64,000 bases of DNA from an uncultured Myxococcales bacterium (GTDB taxonomy: Bacteria > Myxococcota > Myxococcia > Myxococcales > Myxococcaceae). The stretch is from assembly GCA_937980205.1 (NCBI GenBank), contig CALJKW010000050.1, positions 216,597 through 280,596 on the forward strand, in the 5' to 3' direction. This document shows positions 15,499 to 23,474 of the stretch, in pieces. The notes under the pieces were generated by a model. The model was not told where the DNA came from and searched no databases. It saw nothing but the letters and a program-made list of their open reading frames with translations. The translations under genes and the position numbers were made by a program. Every line of letters begins with the position of its first letter. The first letter of the stretch is position 1.

Positions 15499-15512
15499 TA
15501 GAAGTATTTCTA
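15499..15512. promoter_or_regulatory. Palindrome at the arsR promoter
   Basis: TAGAA-GTAT-TTCTA, perfect 5-bp arms, 29-42 nt upstream of the arsR start in an AT-rich patch (TATAGAAGTATTTCTAAAT). This is the usual form and position of an ArsR operator. Confidence 0.55.
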
Positions 15513-15689
15513 AATGTCGATGCGGTCAAGGCGGCATGTAGCACCGCTGCTTGGTCGACCGCCAGGGCAACTACCACCCGGTGAGCCGTTCTTGCCGCCG
15601 AAACGGGTCTCTCTTGTTTCGCACAGGCGCTGGTCTGCTTCCGGGCTCTCCGGCGATTACCCGGGCGGGACTTTCACCCACAGGTTGAG

Positions 15690-15905
15690 AGCGACATGAA
15701 TCGGCCTCGAGCACCGCGCGGGCGCCGTCACCCTGGCCGAGCAGACCGACCGCGAGATCGCACCAGCGCTCGTCGCTCGCCAGCAGGTCGATCGCCCGAA
15801 CCACTTCTTCCCGCCGCGCGCCGACCAGCAGCAGCCGGTAGCCGGCCTCGCGGAGCGCCACGGGGGCCGCTCCAGCGCCCGACACGATGATGATGCTGCT
15901 CACCT
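15690..15905 (-). pseudogene. Fragment resembling the C-terminus of a UDP-GlcNAc 2-epimerase
   Basis: A minus-strand frame reads REAGYRLLLVGARREEVV, then AIDLLASDERW and GLLGQGDGARAVLEA. This recalls the end of WecB-type epimerases (...GTNRLVGT..ERI...LLDDP...NPYGDGRAAERI). Only ~70 residues are present, with no start or catalytic region, so it would be a remnant. The match is by eye and could be chance. Confidence 0.25.
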
Positions 15906-15935
15906 TCAAGATGTAAGGCCGCCCGCCTCCGCGCT

Positions 15936-16528
15936 TCAACGCCGGCCGGTGGCGAGGGTGCGGCCCTCGCGCTCCTGTGTGAGGCCGCGGGCGCTCGAGA
16001 GCTTCGTCTCGCCGTGGGGGTTGTCGCTCTCCACCACCGACTCGCGCTGCGCGTCGGGCGGACGGGCGCTGAACAGCGGGCGGCTGCTGCCCGGCGCTCC
16101 CTCGGCGAGCGTGTGGCCGGGCGCCGGTGCGTGCACCCTCGGGGGCACCGGCTCCGCGGGCCGGCGCGGATAGAGCAGCCGCTGCTGCGCGGCGGTAGGT
16201 CGGGCCGGAGGTCGGCGAGCACCGTCTCGGCGAGGGCCGCGGTCAGCTGCTCGATGGCGACGCGCGGAGGCGCTCCGGTGCGGCGGCTGACTCCATTCAC
16301 CAGCTGGTGGAGATCGAAGGCCTTGCCGTGGTTCGCCTCGCGCAGCGCGGCGGCGGGCTCGGCCGGAAGCTCGGCGGCCAGGCGCTCTTCCTGGCCCCGA
16401 AGCCGACGCCCGGGGAACCCCGGCGGGCCACTCGGAGCAGCGAGGGAGCGAGCCCGCGCTCTGGTAGGCGAAGCCCTCCGGTGCCCGGCGTCCGGCCGGC
16501 GGCCCGACGAGGTGTTCGCAGGCGCCAT
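15936..16528 (-). pseudogene. Frameshifted gene, possibly DUF2267-like
   Basis: Two frames look protein-like. One (16399-16190) reads ERLAAELPAEPAAALREA and RTGAPPRVAIEQLTAALAET, like the helical repeats of DUF2267 proteins. After a shift near 16190 the other continues PAEPVPPRVHAPAPGHTL and SDNPHGETKLSSARGLTQE to a stop at 15936. A single-base indel would join them into one ~190-residue protein. No clear start codon is seen. Confidence 0.35.
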
Positions 16529-16576
16529 CGTTGGCTCGGTGCGGCCGGCGAGCGAACGCCACGGTCCGCTCGACGG

Positions 16577-17068
16577 TCATGCGGGCGCATCCCGGCTCGC
16601 GACCCTGGCCAGCCCCTCCAGCCAGCGCTGGTGGAAGTGGAGGAGCGCCCGCCGCAGCGCCGGGGCCAGGATCCGGACGACGGGACCCGCCTGTGTTTCC
16701 TCGGTCACCAGCCGTGTCCCGCCCGGGCTCTCCTCCAGGAGCCAGGCGTGGTACCCACGGGAGCCTGCGCCGCGGCCGCTCCAGGCGAGGTGGCGATGGG
16801 GCTCGAAAACCTCCACCACGGTCTCCACCGGGACGCCCAGGGTCCACCAGGTGAACCGCATTCCCGGAGCGAGGACGTGGGCGCCCGGGGGCAGCTGCAT
16901 CCGCCAGCAATTGGAATAGAACTCCCGCCATCTCGGCGCAGCCAGCAGCCATGCCCAGATCGCCGATGCCGGCGGGGCGACCTGAAGCTCATTGTGCGCG
17001 AAGACCGGGCTGTTTTCAGGCTGCAGCCCGGCCGGCCATCTCACCCGTGGATCCTGCGGCAGCGTCAT
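16577..17068 (-). CDS. SRPBCC-family protein (START-like fold)
   Basis: 163 aa from ATG 17068, overlapping the previous reading frame's stop by 4 nt. The START-like pattern is clear: VAPPASAIWAWLLAAPRW near the start, then MRFTWWTLGVPVETVVEVFEP, the WSGRGAGSRGYHAWLLEE strand and a long C-terminal helix (LRRALLHFHQRWLEGLARV). These proteins bind hydrophobic ligands in a helix-grip cavity. Co-translated with the frameshifted gene upstream. Confidence 0.82.
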   Translation of the reverse strand: MTLPQDPRVRWPAGLQPENSPVFAHNELQVAPPASAIWAWLLAAPRWREFYSNCWRMQLPPGAHVLAPGMRFTWWTLGVPVETVVEVFEPHRHLAWSGRGAGSRGYHAWLLEESPGGTRLVTEETQAGPVVRILAPALRRALLHFHQRWLEGLARVASRDAPA

Positions 17069-17623
17069 GCATCCCTCACTCCCGGCATGGCGCCGACGGC
17101 GCTCGGTCGCGAATTCCCGCCCGCTTCAGGCCATCGGCCTGCCGCGGGTGATGCTAGCACCCGGGGCGAACGGGCCGGCAGAATTCCGGGTGCTCGCTTC
17201 TCCAGCCGGTGCCAGCGGTGGGGGACGTCTTCGACGAGGAATACCGAGTCCAGGCGCGCCGTGGTGAATGGCGCCCCGGCGGAGATGAACCCGTAACTTG
17301 CCCGCTCGTCAGAGACCACCTGGACGTCCCACTCGCCGCGCTGGATGGATGCGAACCACGTCGATCCATGCGTGCTCGGGGCGGTGATCGAAGGCTGCGA
17401 ACAGCTCGACGGGCCAGCTGCCTGCCTCCTCGAGGCTGCGGGAGGCGGACGTGGCCGGCAGGGCCCGCTTCGGTGAGCCGACGGTGTAGCTGGCGTGGAT
17501 GTCCGCGCGGATCGGCGTGCGCGTCGTCAAGTCGAGGTCGAGCAGCCCCTCTCGTTCGGCGAAGGTGACCTCGGTGATCTGGAACCGGAAGAACGACATC
17601 AGATTCCCCAGCGCGACCATCAC
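17065..17623 (-). pseudogene. Conserved hypothetical protein split by a frameshift
   Basis: The first frame (17623 down to ~17345) reads MSFFRFQITEVTFAERE ... VELFAAFDHRPEHAWIDVVRI. The second, entering near 17345, reads EWDVQVVSDERASYGFISA and TARLDSVFLVEDVPHRWHRL and stops at 17065, where the SRPBCC ATG overlaps. Joining them with one indel yields the smooth sequence VVRIQRGEWDVQVV. Family not recognised. Either a recent mutation or a sequencing error. Confidence 0.5.
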
Positions 17624-17702
17624 CCGGCTGTCGGCGTCGCTCCGGAGAGAGTGCCGGCACCGAGCTCGCCACTGCGGCGGCCAGGGGGAAACCTCGTCAG
17701 CC

Positions 17703-18968
17703 TCAGTGAAGTGAAGTGAAGGCGTCGAAGCCGGCGCCGATGACCGCGCCGTCGTCGAGGCCCGGGCAGCGGTTCTGGTAGAGACGCAGCGTGCCGTCGG
17801 GAAGCCTCGCCACGACGTCGGTGCAGCCGTCGGCGTTCCAGTCGCGGGCGAGCAGGGCGTCGAACGGCCCCCAGCCGTGCCCGGCCGGGACGGCCTCGGA
17901 GAGGTGGGCGGCGCAGTCTCCGGCGAAGAGGAGCAGGCGGCCGTCGCCGTGCCGCGCGAGCACGTCGCCGCAGCCGTCTCCCGAGAAGTCGCCGCCGAGC
18001 AGCGCGTTCAGGCTCGACCAGCCGGTGCCGATGACGACCGCCTCGCTCGCGAAGCCGCCGCGGCAGTTGCCGGGGAAGAGCAGGAGCCGCGCGTCGGGGG
18101 CCCGCGCGATGACGTCGCCGCAGCCGTCGCCGTTCAGGTCGCCGGCGGCGGTGATGAGCGAGAGGGAGTGCCAGCTCGTGCCGATGACTGCGGCGTCGCG
18201 GAGGCTGCCGGTGCAGGTGCCGGAGTAGCGGAGCAGGTCTCCGCCGGGGCGCCGCGCGATGAGGTCGGCGCAGCCGTCGCCGTCGAAGTCGCCGACGTGG
18301 GAGATGGAGTCGAGGCCCGACCAGCCGCTGCCGATGCGGCGGTCTTCGCGGCGGAACCCGGCGCCGCAGTCGCCGGAGTAGAGCGAGAGCTGGCCGCCGG
18401 CGGTGCGGCCCCAGAGGTCGGCGCAGCCGTCGCCGTCGAAGTCGGGGGTGCCGCCTCCGCCGAGCGCGCGCAGGTGGTACCAGCCGTACGGCGCCCGCGC
18501 GACGGTGTGCGGGGAGAGCGCGCGGCGCTCGTCGCCGTTGAAGTTCGCGTCCATGACGAAGACGTTGCCGGCGTCGTCGACGTGGTCGACCGAGGCGACG
18601 TGGCCCCAGGGGTTCGTGCCGCTCGGCGGGTAGACGACGAGGTCGTAGGCGCCGGGCTTGCGGCCGCTGCCGTAGGAGATGCGCTCCCAGACGGAAGGGT
18701 CGGGCAGGTCGTCGAGCCAGAGGTGGCACGCGCCGTCGGGCGCGCAGCTGCCCGTCCACGCGCTGCGCGCCAGCGGGACGCGCGCGTTGAAACGGGCGGG
18801 GTAGAAGCGCTGGATTGCGGCGAGGCACTGCAGGCGGTCGGGGAAGCCGGACCAGTCGAGCCGGGCGGGCGCGGAGAGCGCCGTGGCGGCCGCGCCCTCG
18901 TCGTCCACCGTGATGACGGCGTCCGGCGAGCAGGCGGCGAAGCAGAGCAGCAGAGCGGGAGTTCGCAT
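17703..18968 (-). CDS. Lipoprotein with CHAP-like amidase domain and FG-GAP/VCBS repeats
   Basis: 421 aa. Signal with lipobox MRTPALLLCFAAC. Residues ~40-160 look like a CHAP cysteine amidase/peptidase: Cys48 in DRLQCLAA, His123 in NPWGHVASVDHV, then an Asp/Asn pair in FVMDANFNGDE. Five repeats follow, each with a calcium-binding loop of the type DFDGDGCADLWGR or DWNADGCTDVVAR plus a sugar-binding-like LLLFAGDC strand, forming a beta-propeller. It probably cleaves peptidoglycan outside the inner membrane, with the propeller as carrier or adhesion module. Monocistronic. Confidence 0.85.
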   Translation of the reverse strand: MRTPALLLCFAACSPDAVITVDDEGAAATALSAPARLDWSGFPDRLQCLAAIQRFYPARFNARVPLARSAWTGSCAPDGACHLWLDDLPDPSVWERISYGSGRKPGAYDLVVYPPSGTNPWGHVASVDHVDDAGNVFVMDANFNGDERRALSPHTVARAPYGWYHLRALGGGGTPDFDGDGCADLWGRTAGGQLSLYSGDCGAGFRREDRRIGSGWSGLDSISHVGDFDGDGCADLIARRPGGDLLRYSGTCTGSLRDAAVIGTSWHSLSLITAAGDLNGDGCGDVIARAPDARLLLFPGNCRGGFASEAVVIGTGWSSLNALLGGDFSGDGCGDVLARHGDGRLLLFAGDCAAHLSEAVPAGHGWGPFDALLARDWNADGCTDVVARLPDGTLRLYQNRCPGLDDGAVIGAGFDAFTSLH

Positions 18969-19099
18969 GCACGCATCGGTACCGCCGCGGGTCCGGAAGC
19001 GAGGTGGCCGCGCGCGCCAGAACCGCTGGCATGGAGCGCCAGCCCGGCGTCGCGTTCAGGTGACGAAACGCGGGCGGACACTCAGAGGGATGTCTCGCA

Positions 19100-20164
19100 T
19101 CAGCCGTGCGATGTCTCGCCAGACTGCGATGACACGTCTCGTCTCAAGCCGCTCGGGGTCTTGCCCGTCCACCGCTTGAACGCCCGCAGGAACGCCGGCA
19201 GGTCGGCATAGCCCAGCCTGAAGCCGACCTCCGAGAGCCCCACCGCCGGGTCCTTCACCAGCTCCCGCGCCAGCCGCTCGCGCACCGCGTCGACGACTCC
19301 GGCGAAGGTGACGTCTTCCTCGCCCAGCCTTCGCTGCAGCGTCCGCGCGCTCATGTGCAGCACGGCGGCGACCGACTGCAGGCTCGGGGTCTGGTCGAGC
19401 TTCGCCTCCACCACCGCCCGAACCTGCTCGGCCAGCGAGCCCGGTGTCGGCGCGCCCTTCAGCGCCCGCTCCGCCTGCGCCACCAGCGTCGACAGCAGCG
19501 GCGGGTCGGCCGACGGAATCGGCAGCGACGCCTGCTCCGCCGGCAGCTCGAACCCGTTCGACCCCGCCCCGAACCGCAGCCGCTCGGTGCCGAGCAGCGC
19601 CACGTGCTCCGAGACGTCCTCCGGCGCCTGGTGCGCGAACCAGACCCGCGTCGGCTTCAGCGGCTCACCCGCGAGCAGCCGCGCCTGCATCAGCACCGCG
19701 GGGATGAAGAACTCGTTGCCGTGCCGCCCGTAGCCCAGCGGCCGGCCGACGACCTGGTGCTCGAGCCGCACCGCGCCCCCGCGCTCCGAGAGCGTCACCC
19801 GCACCCGGTCGTTCATGATCGACGCGTACTTCACGGTGCGGGCGAAGCCCTCGCGCAGCGTCGGCGAGTTCCGCGCGATGAACTCGACCAGCCCGTAGGT
19901 GCCGCGCGGGTAGTTCGCCGCCAGGTGCAGCCCGAAGTCGCGGTCGCCCGTCAGCTCGGCCGCGCGCGCGTAGAGCTGCTCGAGCGTCGACAGCGGCAGC
20001 ACCACCTCGGGCTCGGTCGCCGCCCCTTCCGGCAGCCCGAGCTCAGCCGCGAGCGCAGCCGCGTCGGCGTCGGCCTCGGCCACCCGCGCGAGGATGGCGG
20101 CGACCACCGAGGTGCGAATGGGCAGGCGTGGCCTCACGTGCGCGGCCCGCATCTCTACCAGCAA
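19100..20164 (-). CDS. AraC-family regulator with N-terminal arabinose-binding-like (Arabinose_bd) domain
   Basis: 354 aa. The N-terminal 200 residues match the PF12625-type sensory domain (LEQLYARAAELTGDRDFGLHL, YGLVEFIARNSPTLREGF); the C-terminal two-HTH AraC domain is SLQSVAAVLHMSARTLQRRL and LSEVGFRLGYADLPAFLRAFKRWTGKTP. A full-length, intact activator of the GliR/OruR type. Its own start region abuts the duplicated peroxiredoxin segment, which begins at 20178, so its native promoter and neighbour were probably replaced by the insertion. Regulatory targets are not evident. Confidence 0.93.
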   Translation of the reverse strand: MLVEMRAAHVRPRLPIRTSVVAAILARVAEADADAAALAAELGLPEGAATEPEVVLPLSTLEQLYARAAELTGDRDFGLHLAANYPRGTYGLVEFIARNSPTLREGFARTVKYASIMNDRVRVTLSERGGAVRLEHQVVGRPLGYGRHGNEFFIPAVLMQARLLAGEPLKPTRVWFAHQAPEDVSEHVALLGTERLRFGAGSNGFELPAEQASLPIPSADPPLLSTLVAQAERALKGAPTPGSLAEQVRAVVEAKLDQTPSLQSVAAVLHMSARTLQRRLGEEDVTFAGVVDAVRERLARELVKDPAVGLSEVGFRLGYADLPAFLRAFKRWTGKTPSGLRRDVSSQSGETSHG

Positions 20165-20579
20165 CGTGCGCCCGCTGGCTGAAGACGTGCAGGACGATCC
20201 CCTGCGAATCGATCACGTACGTGACGCGGCCGTCGAGGAGCCCGAGCGTCTTCGGAACGCCGAACCGCCTGCGGAGCTCACCCCCTCGGTCGGAGAGCAG
20301 TCGAAACGGAAGCCGGTGCTTCTCGGCGAAGCGCCGATGGCTCTCGACGTCGTCGGAGCTCACGCCGACCACGCAGGCGCCGGCCTCCGCGAGCTGCTGG
20401 TGCTCGTCTCGGAAGGAGCACGCCTCGGCGGTACAGCCCGGGGTGTCGTCCTTCGGGTAGAAGTACAGGACGAGGCAGCCCGAGACCAACAGCTCGCGGA
20501 GCGACACGGCCTTGCCCTCCTGATCGGGGAGGGTGAAGTCCGGTACGGGGTCGCCGACACTCAGGCTCTGGTGGCTCAC
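20043..20579 (-). pseudogene. Truncated copy of the PrxQ/BCP peroxiredoxin gene
   Basis: Codons 1-134 are essentially identical to the gene at 13980-14504, including Cys49/Cys54. Homology then stops abruptly after GIVLHVFS, where the parent continues SSQLRTRK, and the frame runs on into antisense araC sequence (about 44 unrelated Arg/Gly-rich residues). The final conserved helix of BCP is lost, so the product is unlikely to be stable. Its start and ribosome-binding region are copied too, together with the last codons of yceI. Confidence 0.8.
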
Positions 20580-20614
20580 GTTCCGCTCCCTACGCTGCCT
20601 TGCTGTTCACGGCT
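20178..20614. repeat. 437-bp segmental duplication, displaced copy
   Basis: Second copy of 14103-14539, in direct orientation with about four substitutions. The left junction abuts the araC promoter region and the right junction abuts a fragment of an ABC permease gene. No terminal inverted repeats or target duplication could be seen, so a mobile element is not indicated. Confidence 0.9.
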
Positions 20615-20634
20615 CCATCGGTCGCGATTCCGCA

Positions 20635-20930
20635 GGCGAGCAGCGCCCAGACCGAGCTCGGCGGCGACCAGGGCGCGCGTGACATGCACGGCCGAAGGCA
20701 GCTCGAGGTGCGCCCCGATGAACGCGGCGCCGAGGGCCCCCACCACCAGCTGTCCTCGAGCGCCGATGTTGAACAGGCCCACGCGGAAGGCGACCGCGAC
20801 CGAGAGGCCGGTGAGCGTCAGCAGCGCCGCCTTGGTGGCGGCCTCGCCCAAGGGTCGCGACACTGCCGCGGGGACGCCGGTGTCGATGAACCGCGGCCAG
20901 TCGCCGATCGCGCCGAGCGCAGTGTGGCCA
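20635..20930 (-). pseudogene. Fragment of a nucleoside-type (BMP/YufP) ABC-transporter permease
   Basis: Minus-strand frame: AATKAALLTLTGLSVAVAF, RVGLFNIGARGQLVVGALGA, HLELPSAVHVTRAL. This matches the early part of COG4603-type permeases, whose signature is 'LTGL.VA.AFR.GLFNIGAEGQ'. Only about 80 of ~350 residues survive. Upstream the frame continues into WPRFIDTGVPAAV without a start codon; downstream it runs into the duplicated segment. Confidence 0.6.
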
Positions 20931-21005
20931 GGCAGACGCGGAAATGCGTCGGCGCAGCGGCGGGTTCACGGTCTTTCGGGGAGCATCATCAACCTGCGTG
21001 CCAGC

Positions 21006-21527
21006 TCAGAGGCCGACGCCGACCAGGAACTTCACGTTGATCTCGATCTGCGTGTCCTGGGCAGGCTGGCGCCCGGAGCCCGAGGTGATGATGCTGAAGG
21101 CCGACGAGCGCACGTACTCCGCGAGATCGGCGTCGATGAGATCGAGGTTGAGCGTGGGGTTGGGGGCGGCGAGGCCCAGCGAGGCGATGTCGGTCTTGGT
21201 GGCGATCTTCTGCGTCTTGTCCCCGGCCTTCACGGAGACCTCGAGCGAGTCGAGGAAGCCGAAGTCCTGCGAGTTGGGCGAGGTGATCTTCAGCGAGAGC
21301 GCGGTCACCTTCGTCGTCTTCACCTTGTCGCGCGAGGTGTTGTTGTTCTTGAAGTCCTGGTTCTGGTTGAAGTCGATGCTCGCGAACGAGGCGGCCTGAG
21401 GGAAGGCGCTGAAGAACTGGCCGAGCGGGCTGCCGGCGATCGTCGCGTTGCCCGTCATCTCGGTGCTGAACGTGAGGGGACCGCAGGCGGTGAGGAACAA
21501 CGAAGCCACGATGAGGGGAAAGCGCAT
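21006..21527 (-). CDS. Hypothetical lipoprotein, 173 aa
   Basis: Signal and lipobox MRFPLIVASLFLTAC. The mature part is a beta-rich domain (TKVTALSLKITSPNSQDFGFLDSLEVSV ...) with an internal QNQDFKNNN loop. It ends with a strand pattern (QIEINVKFLVGVGL) like other myxobacterial outer-membrane lipoproteins of unknown function. The ATG is followed immediately by the signal. Intact, with normal codon use, but surrounded by gene fragments. Confidence 0.8.
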   Translation of the reverse strand: MRFPLIVASLFLTACGPLTFSTEMTGNATIAGSPLGQFFSAFPQAASFASIDFNQNQDFKNNNTSRDKVKTTKVTALSLKITSPNSQDFGFLDSLEVSVKAGDKTQKIATKTDIASLGLAAPNPTLNLDLIDADLAEYVRSSAFSIITSGSGRQPAQDTQIEINVKFLVGVGL

Positions 21528-21585
21528 GGGGACAGAATCTTAGCCCGGGCGTCGACCTGCGGGGAATGCGGCAAGACGGAGCCGC

Positions 21586-21960
21586 CTAGCGGAGTGAACG
21601 AGCGAGCTCTGCCACGTCGCCCTCGTCATGGTACGGCCCGAAGCCGAAGCGCAGGCGATCGTCCCGCGCGTCGGTGATCACCCGGTGCAGCTTGAGCGTC
21701 GCCGACAGCGCGTTCGCGTCAGGCGTGCGGAAGGTGAGGAACTGGCCGCGCGCTGAGTTCTCGAGCGGCACCACAAGCTGGTCAGCGGAAATCGGTCCAG
21801 CGGGAAGCCCCGCGCTGAAGCGCCGCTGCAGCGCGTGCGCGTGCGTGCGGTTCTTCGTGGTGGTGAGGCCGACCGCCTCCCCGCCACTTCATCGCCGCGT
21901 TGAAGCGGTACAGCCCCGAAGGATCGAACGTCGGGCCCATGAAAGGTGAGGAAAAAGGGC
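21586..21960 (-). pseudogene. C-terminal fragment of a class-V aminotransferase (cysteine-desulfurase-like)
   Basis: Reads GPTFDPSGLYRFNAAMKW in one frame, then after a shift near 21895 AVGLTTTKNRTHAHALQRRF, LVVPLENSARGQFLTFRTPD and a terminal DDRLRFGFGPYHDEGDVAELARSL. The last piece is diagnostic for NifS/kynureninase-like proteins. The PLP lysine and first two thirds of the enzyme are missing. An internal GTG gives an open 62-aa ORF, which is not a real gene. Confidence 0.6.
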
Positions 21961-22038
21961 GGAAACTCGACGGGCGGCCCGGTAGCCCGATGGGTCGGCG
22001 AGCCGCGGTGGCGGGGCGACGGCATGGAGACCGTGAAC

Positions 22039-22169
22039 GCGCGCGGGCGAGCGGAAGGAGCGCAGACGGGTGCACCGACGTCGGCACCAGGGTGATGTTC
22101 CCCCCAGCTCTTCGACCATCCGGTCGGTCATCGGCGGAACCCAGCCGTCGATTGCTTCAGGGTAATAGC
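22039..22169. repeat. 131-bp repeat, copy 1 (copy 2 at 54971-55102)
   Basis: About 97% identical to 54971-55102 and in the same orientation. On the minus strand it encodes YYPEAIDGWVPPMTDRM then VEELGG, followed after a one-base shift by ITLVPTSVHPSALLPLA. Both copies carry the same six-G tract that breaks the frame. Here it lies between the aminotransferase fragment and a hemerythrin-like fragment, i.e. at a join of unrelated sequences. Confidence 0.8.
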
Positions 22170-22327
22170 GCGACGGAACCGACCATGCCGCCGCGCTCGC
22201 CCGGCTGCGCCGCGCCATCGAAGACCACTGGCGCGCCGACCGGGAGCTCTTGTTTCCGGCGCTCGTCGCCCGCTACTCGAGCGTCAGGGAGCTCGATCGC
22301 GTGGTGCACGCGCTCGTCGACCCGTGA
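22170..22327 (+). pseudogene. C-terminal fragment of a hemerythrin-like (HHE) protein
   Basis: Plus-strand frame DHAAALARLRRAIEDHW, RADRELLFPALVARYSSV, ELDRVVHALVDP then TGA. The '...H...E...LFPAL' helix pattern is that of hemerythrin HHE domains, though few iron ligands remain. It begins exactly where the 131-bp repeat ends and has no start codon. Confidence 0.35.
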
Positions 22328-22399
22328 GCGCGCAATTCTTGCGCGTGAAGTAGTCCTCTCTCCGGACAGGGTGCGCCGGTTAGAGTGGGACTCGCGCCA

Positions 22400-22624
22400 G
22401 TGAACGCCGCAGCCCTGGTGATCGTGCTCGTCGGAGCGGGTGAGGCTGGCTCCGATTGGGCCGCGGGCACGCTGCAGGCCTTGCGCGAGGCGCTCGACCG
22501 CAGGGTGGTCATCGAGCTGCGCGAGAAGCACGAGCTGCGCGAGGAGCGTGGCTCCGACGTGCCCGAGGCCGCGTACGTCGTCGAGGTCGAGTTCGGCAAG
22601 GGCGCCCGCAAGGCGCGCAGCTGA
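22400..22624 (+). pseudogene. N-terminal fragment of a hypothetical secreted protein
   Basis: A GTG at 22400 opens VNAAALVIVLVGAGEAGSDW, then TLQALREALDRRVVIELRE, EAAYVVEVEFG, and stops at 22624. The start looks genuine (hydrophobic segment, then an alpha/beta domain), but the reading frame merges with antisense of the Cys-rich gene after ~70 residues. It is probably a truncated gene. Confidence 0.4.
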
Positions 22625-23092
22625 CGCAGACCTCGCCCGGGGTGCCGCACGTCGCGGCCGCCGAGCGGTTGCAGACGCCGCCGAAGCAGCAGCCGTCGGG
22701 GCAGTTCGCGGCCGAGCAGCCGCTGCAGTTGAAGCCGTCGCAGGTGCCGCCGTCCCTGCAGGTCTGACAGGCGGCGCCGCCGAAGCCGCACGCCCGCGCG
22801 TCGAGCCCGACGAGGCACTGGCCGCCCCGGCAGCAGCCGCGGCAGGTCGCGTGCCGTCGCACGGGCCTGCGTCGGCCGCGCCTCCCGCGCTGCCGCCTCC
22901 GGCCGCGGCGCTGCCACCCGCCGTGCTGCCTCCGCCCGTAGCGGCCTGCGTGACGCACCGGCCGTCGACGCACACGTGGCCCGCGATGACGCAGCGGTGC
23001 GTGTCGTCGCACGCCTTGCCCTCGTCGACGCCGACGTTGACGGTGAACGCGGCGAGCAGCAGCGCAGCGGGAGCGTGGAGCGCGGTGCGCAT
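22509..23092 (-). pseudogene. Cys-rich secreted protein gene with a frameshift
   Basis: Begins at ATG 23092 with a signal peptide (ALHAPAALLLAAFTVNVG), then CDDTHRCVIAGHVCVDGRC and a Gly/Ser linker. Near 22855 the coding sense shifts frame to CRGCCRGGQCLVGLDARACG, CDGFNCSGCSAANCPDGCC and CGTPGEVCVSC, the cysteine-knot style of myxobacterial surface proteins. The last ~30 residues (Arg-rich) overlap the plus-strand fragment and are probably not native. Requires one indel to be functional. Confidence 0.5.
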
Positions 23093-23104
23093 CGGGGGCG
23101 CGCG

Positions 23105-23474
23105 CGAGTGTAGCCGCTGGCGAGGTGCCCGCGTCAGTTGATCACCGGAAGACGGCGATCGCCGGGACGGCGCTGGCGCGCGCGTCCAGCGCACCCTCTC
23201 TCTGCAGGGTCCGGGAACGATTCGCGCGCTGCTGCGCTCGTCGACTGGAACGGTGGTTCGCCGCCGGCCAATGGGGCGTGCGCGAGGTCGGCCTCACGGG
23301 ACTCTGGACGGGCCCGAGCGCGTTCGCTTTTGTCCCTGCGGATGCGCCGACGGCAACGCTCGCAGACGAGAGGCGCAACTCGAGCGGTACGGGTACGTGC
23401 CGATGGTCATGGTCGGCGACGACATCGTCCTCGCCGGGCTCTCGTGCTCGAGGCGGTCCCGGCCGCCCTGACCC
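23105..23474. other. Interval without a convincing gene
   Basis: The only suggestive stretch is a plus-strand frame at ~23385-23445 reading ERYGYVPMVMVGDDIVLAGL, preceded by RFCPCGCADG. It looks like the tail of a small thiol protein, but neither a start nor a family can be supported. Confidence 0.3.

Noticed and set aside
15936..16952. 338-codon minus-strand frame
   Set aside because: Its upstream half overlaps the clearly coding SRPBCC gene in another frame; only the last ~90 codons look protein-like.
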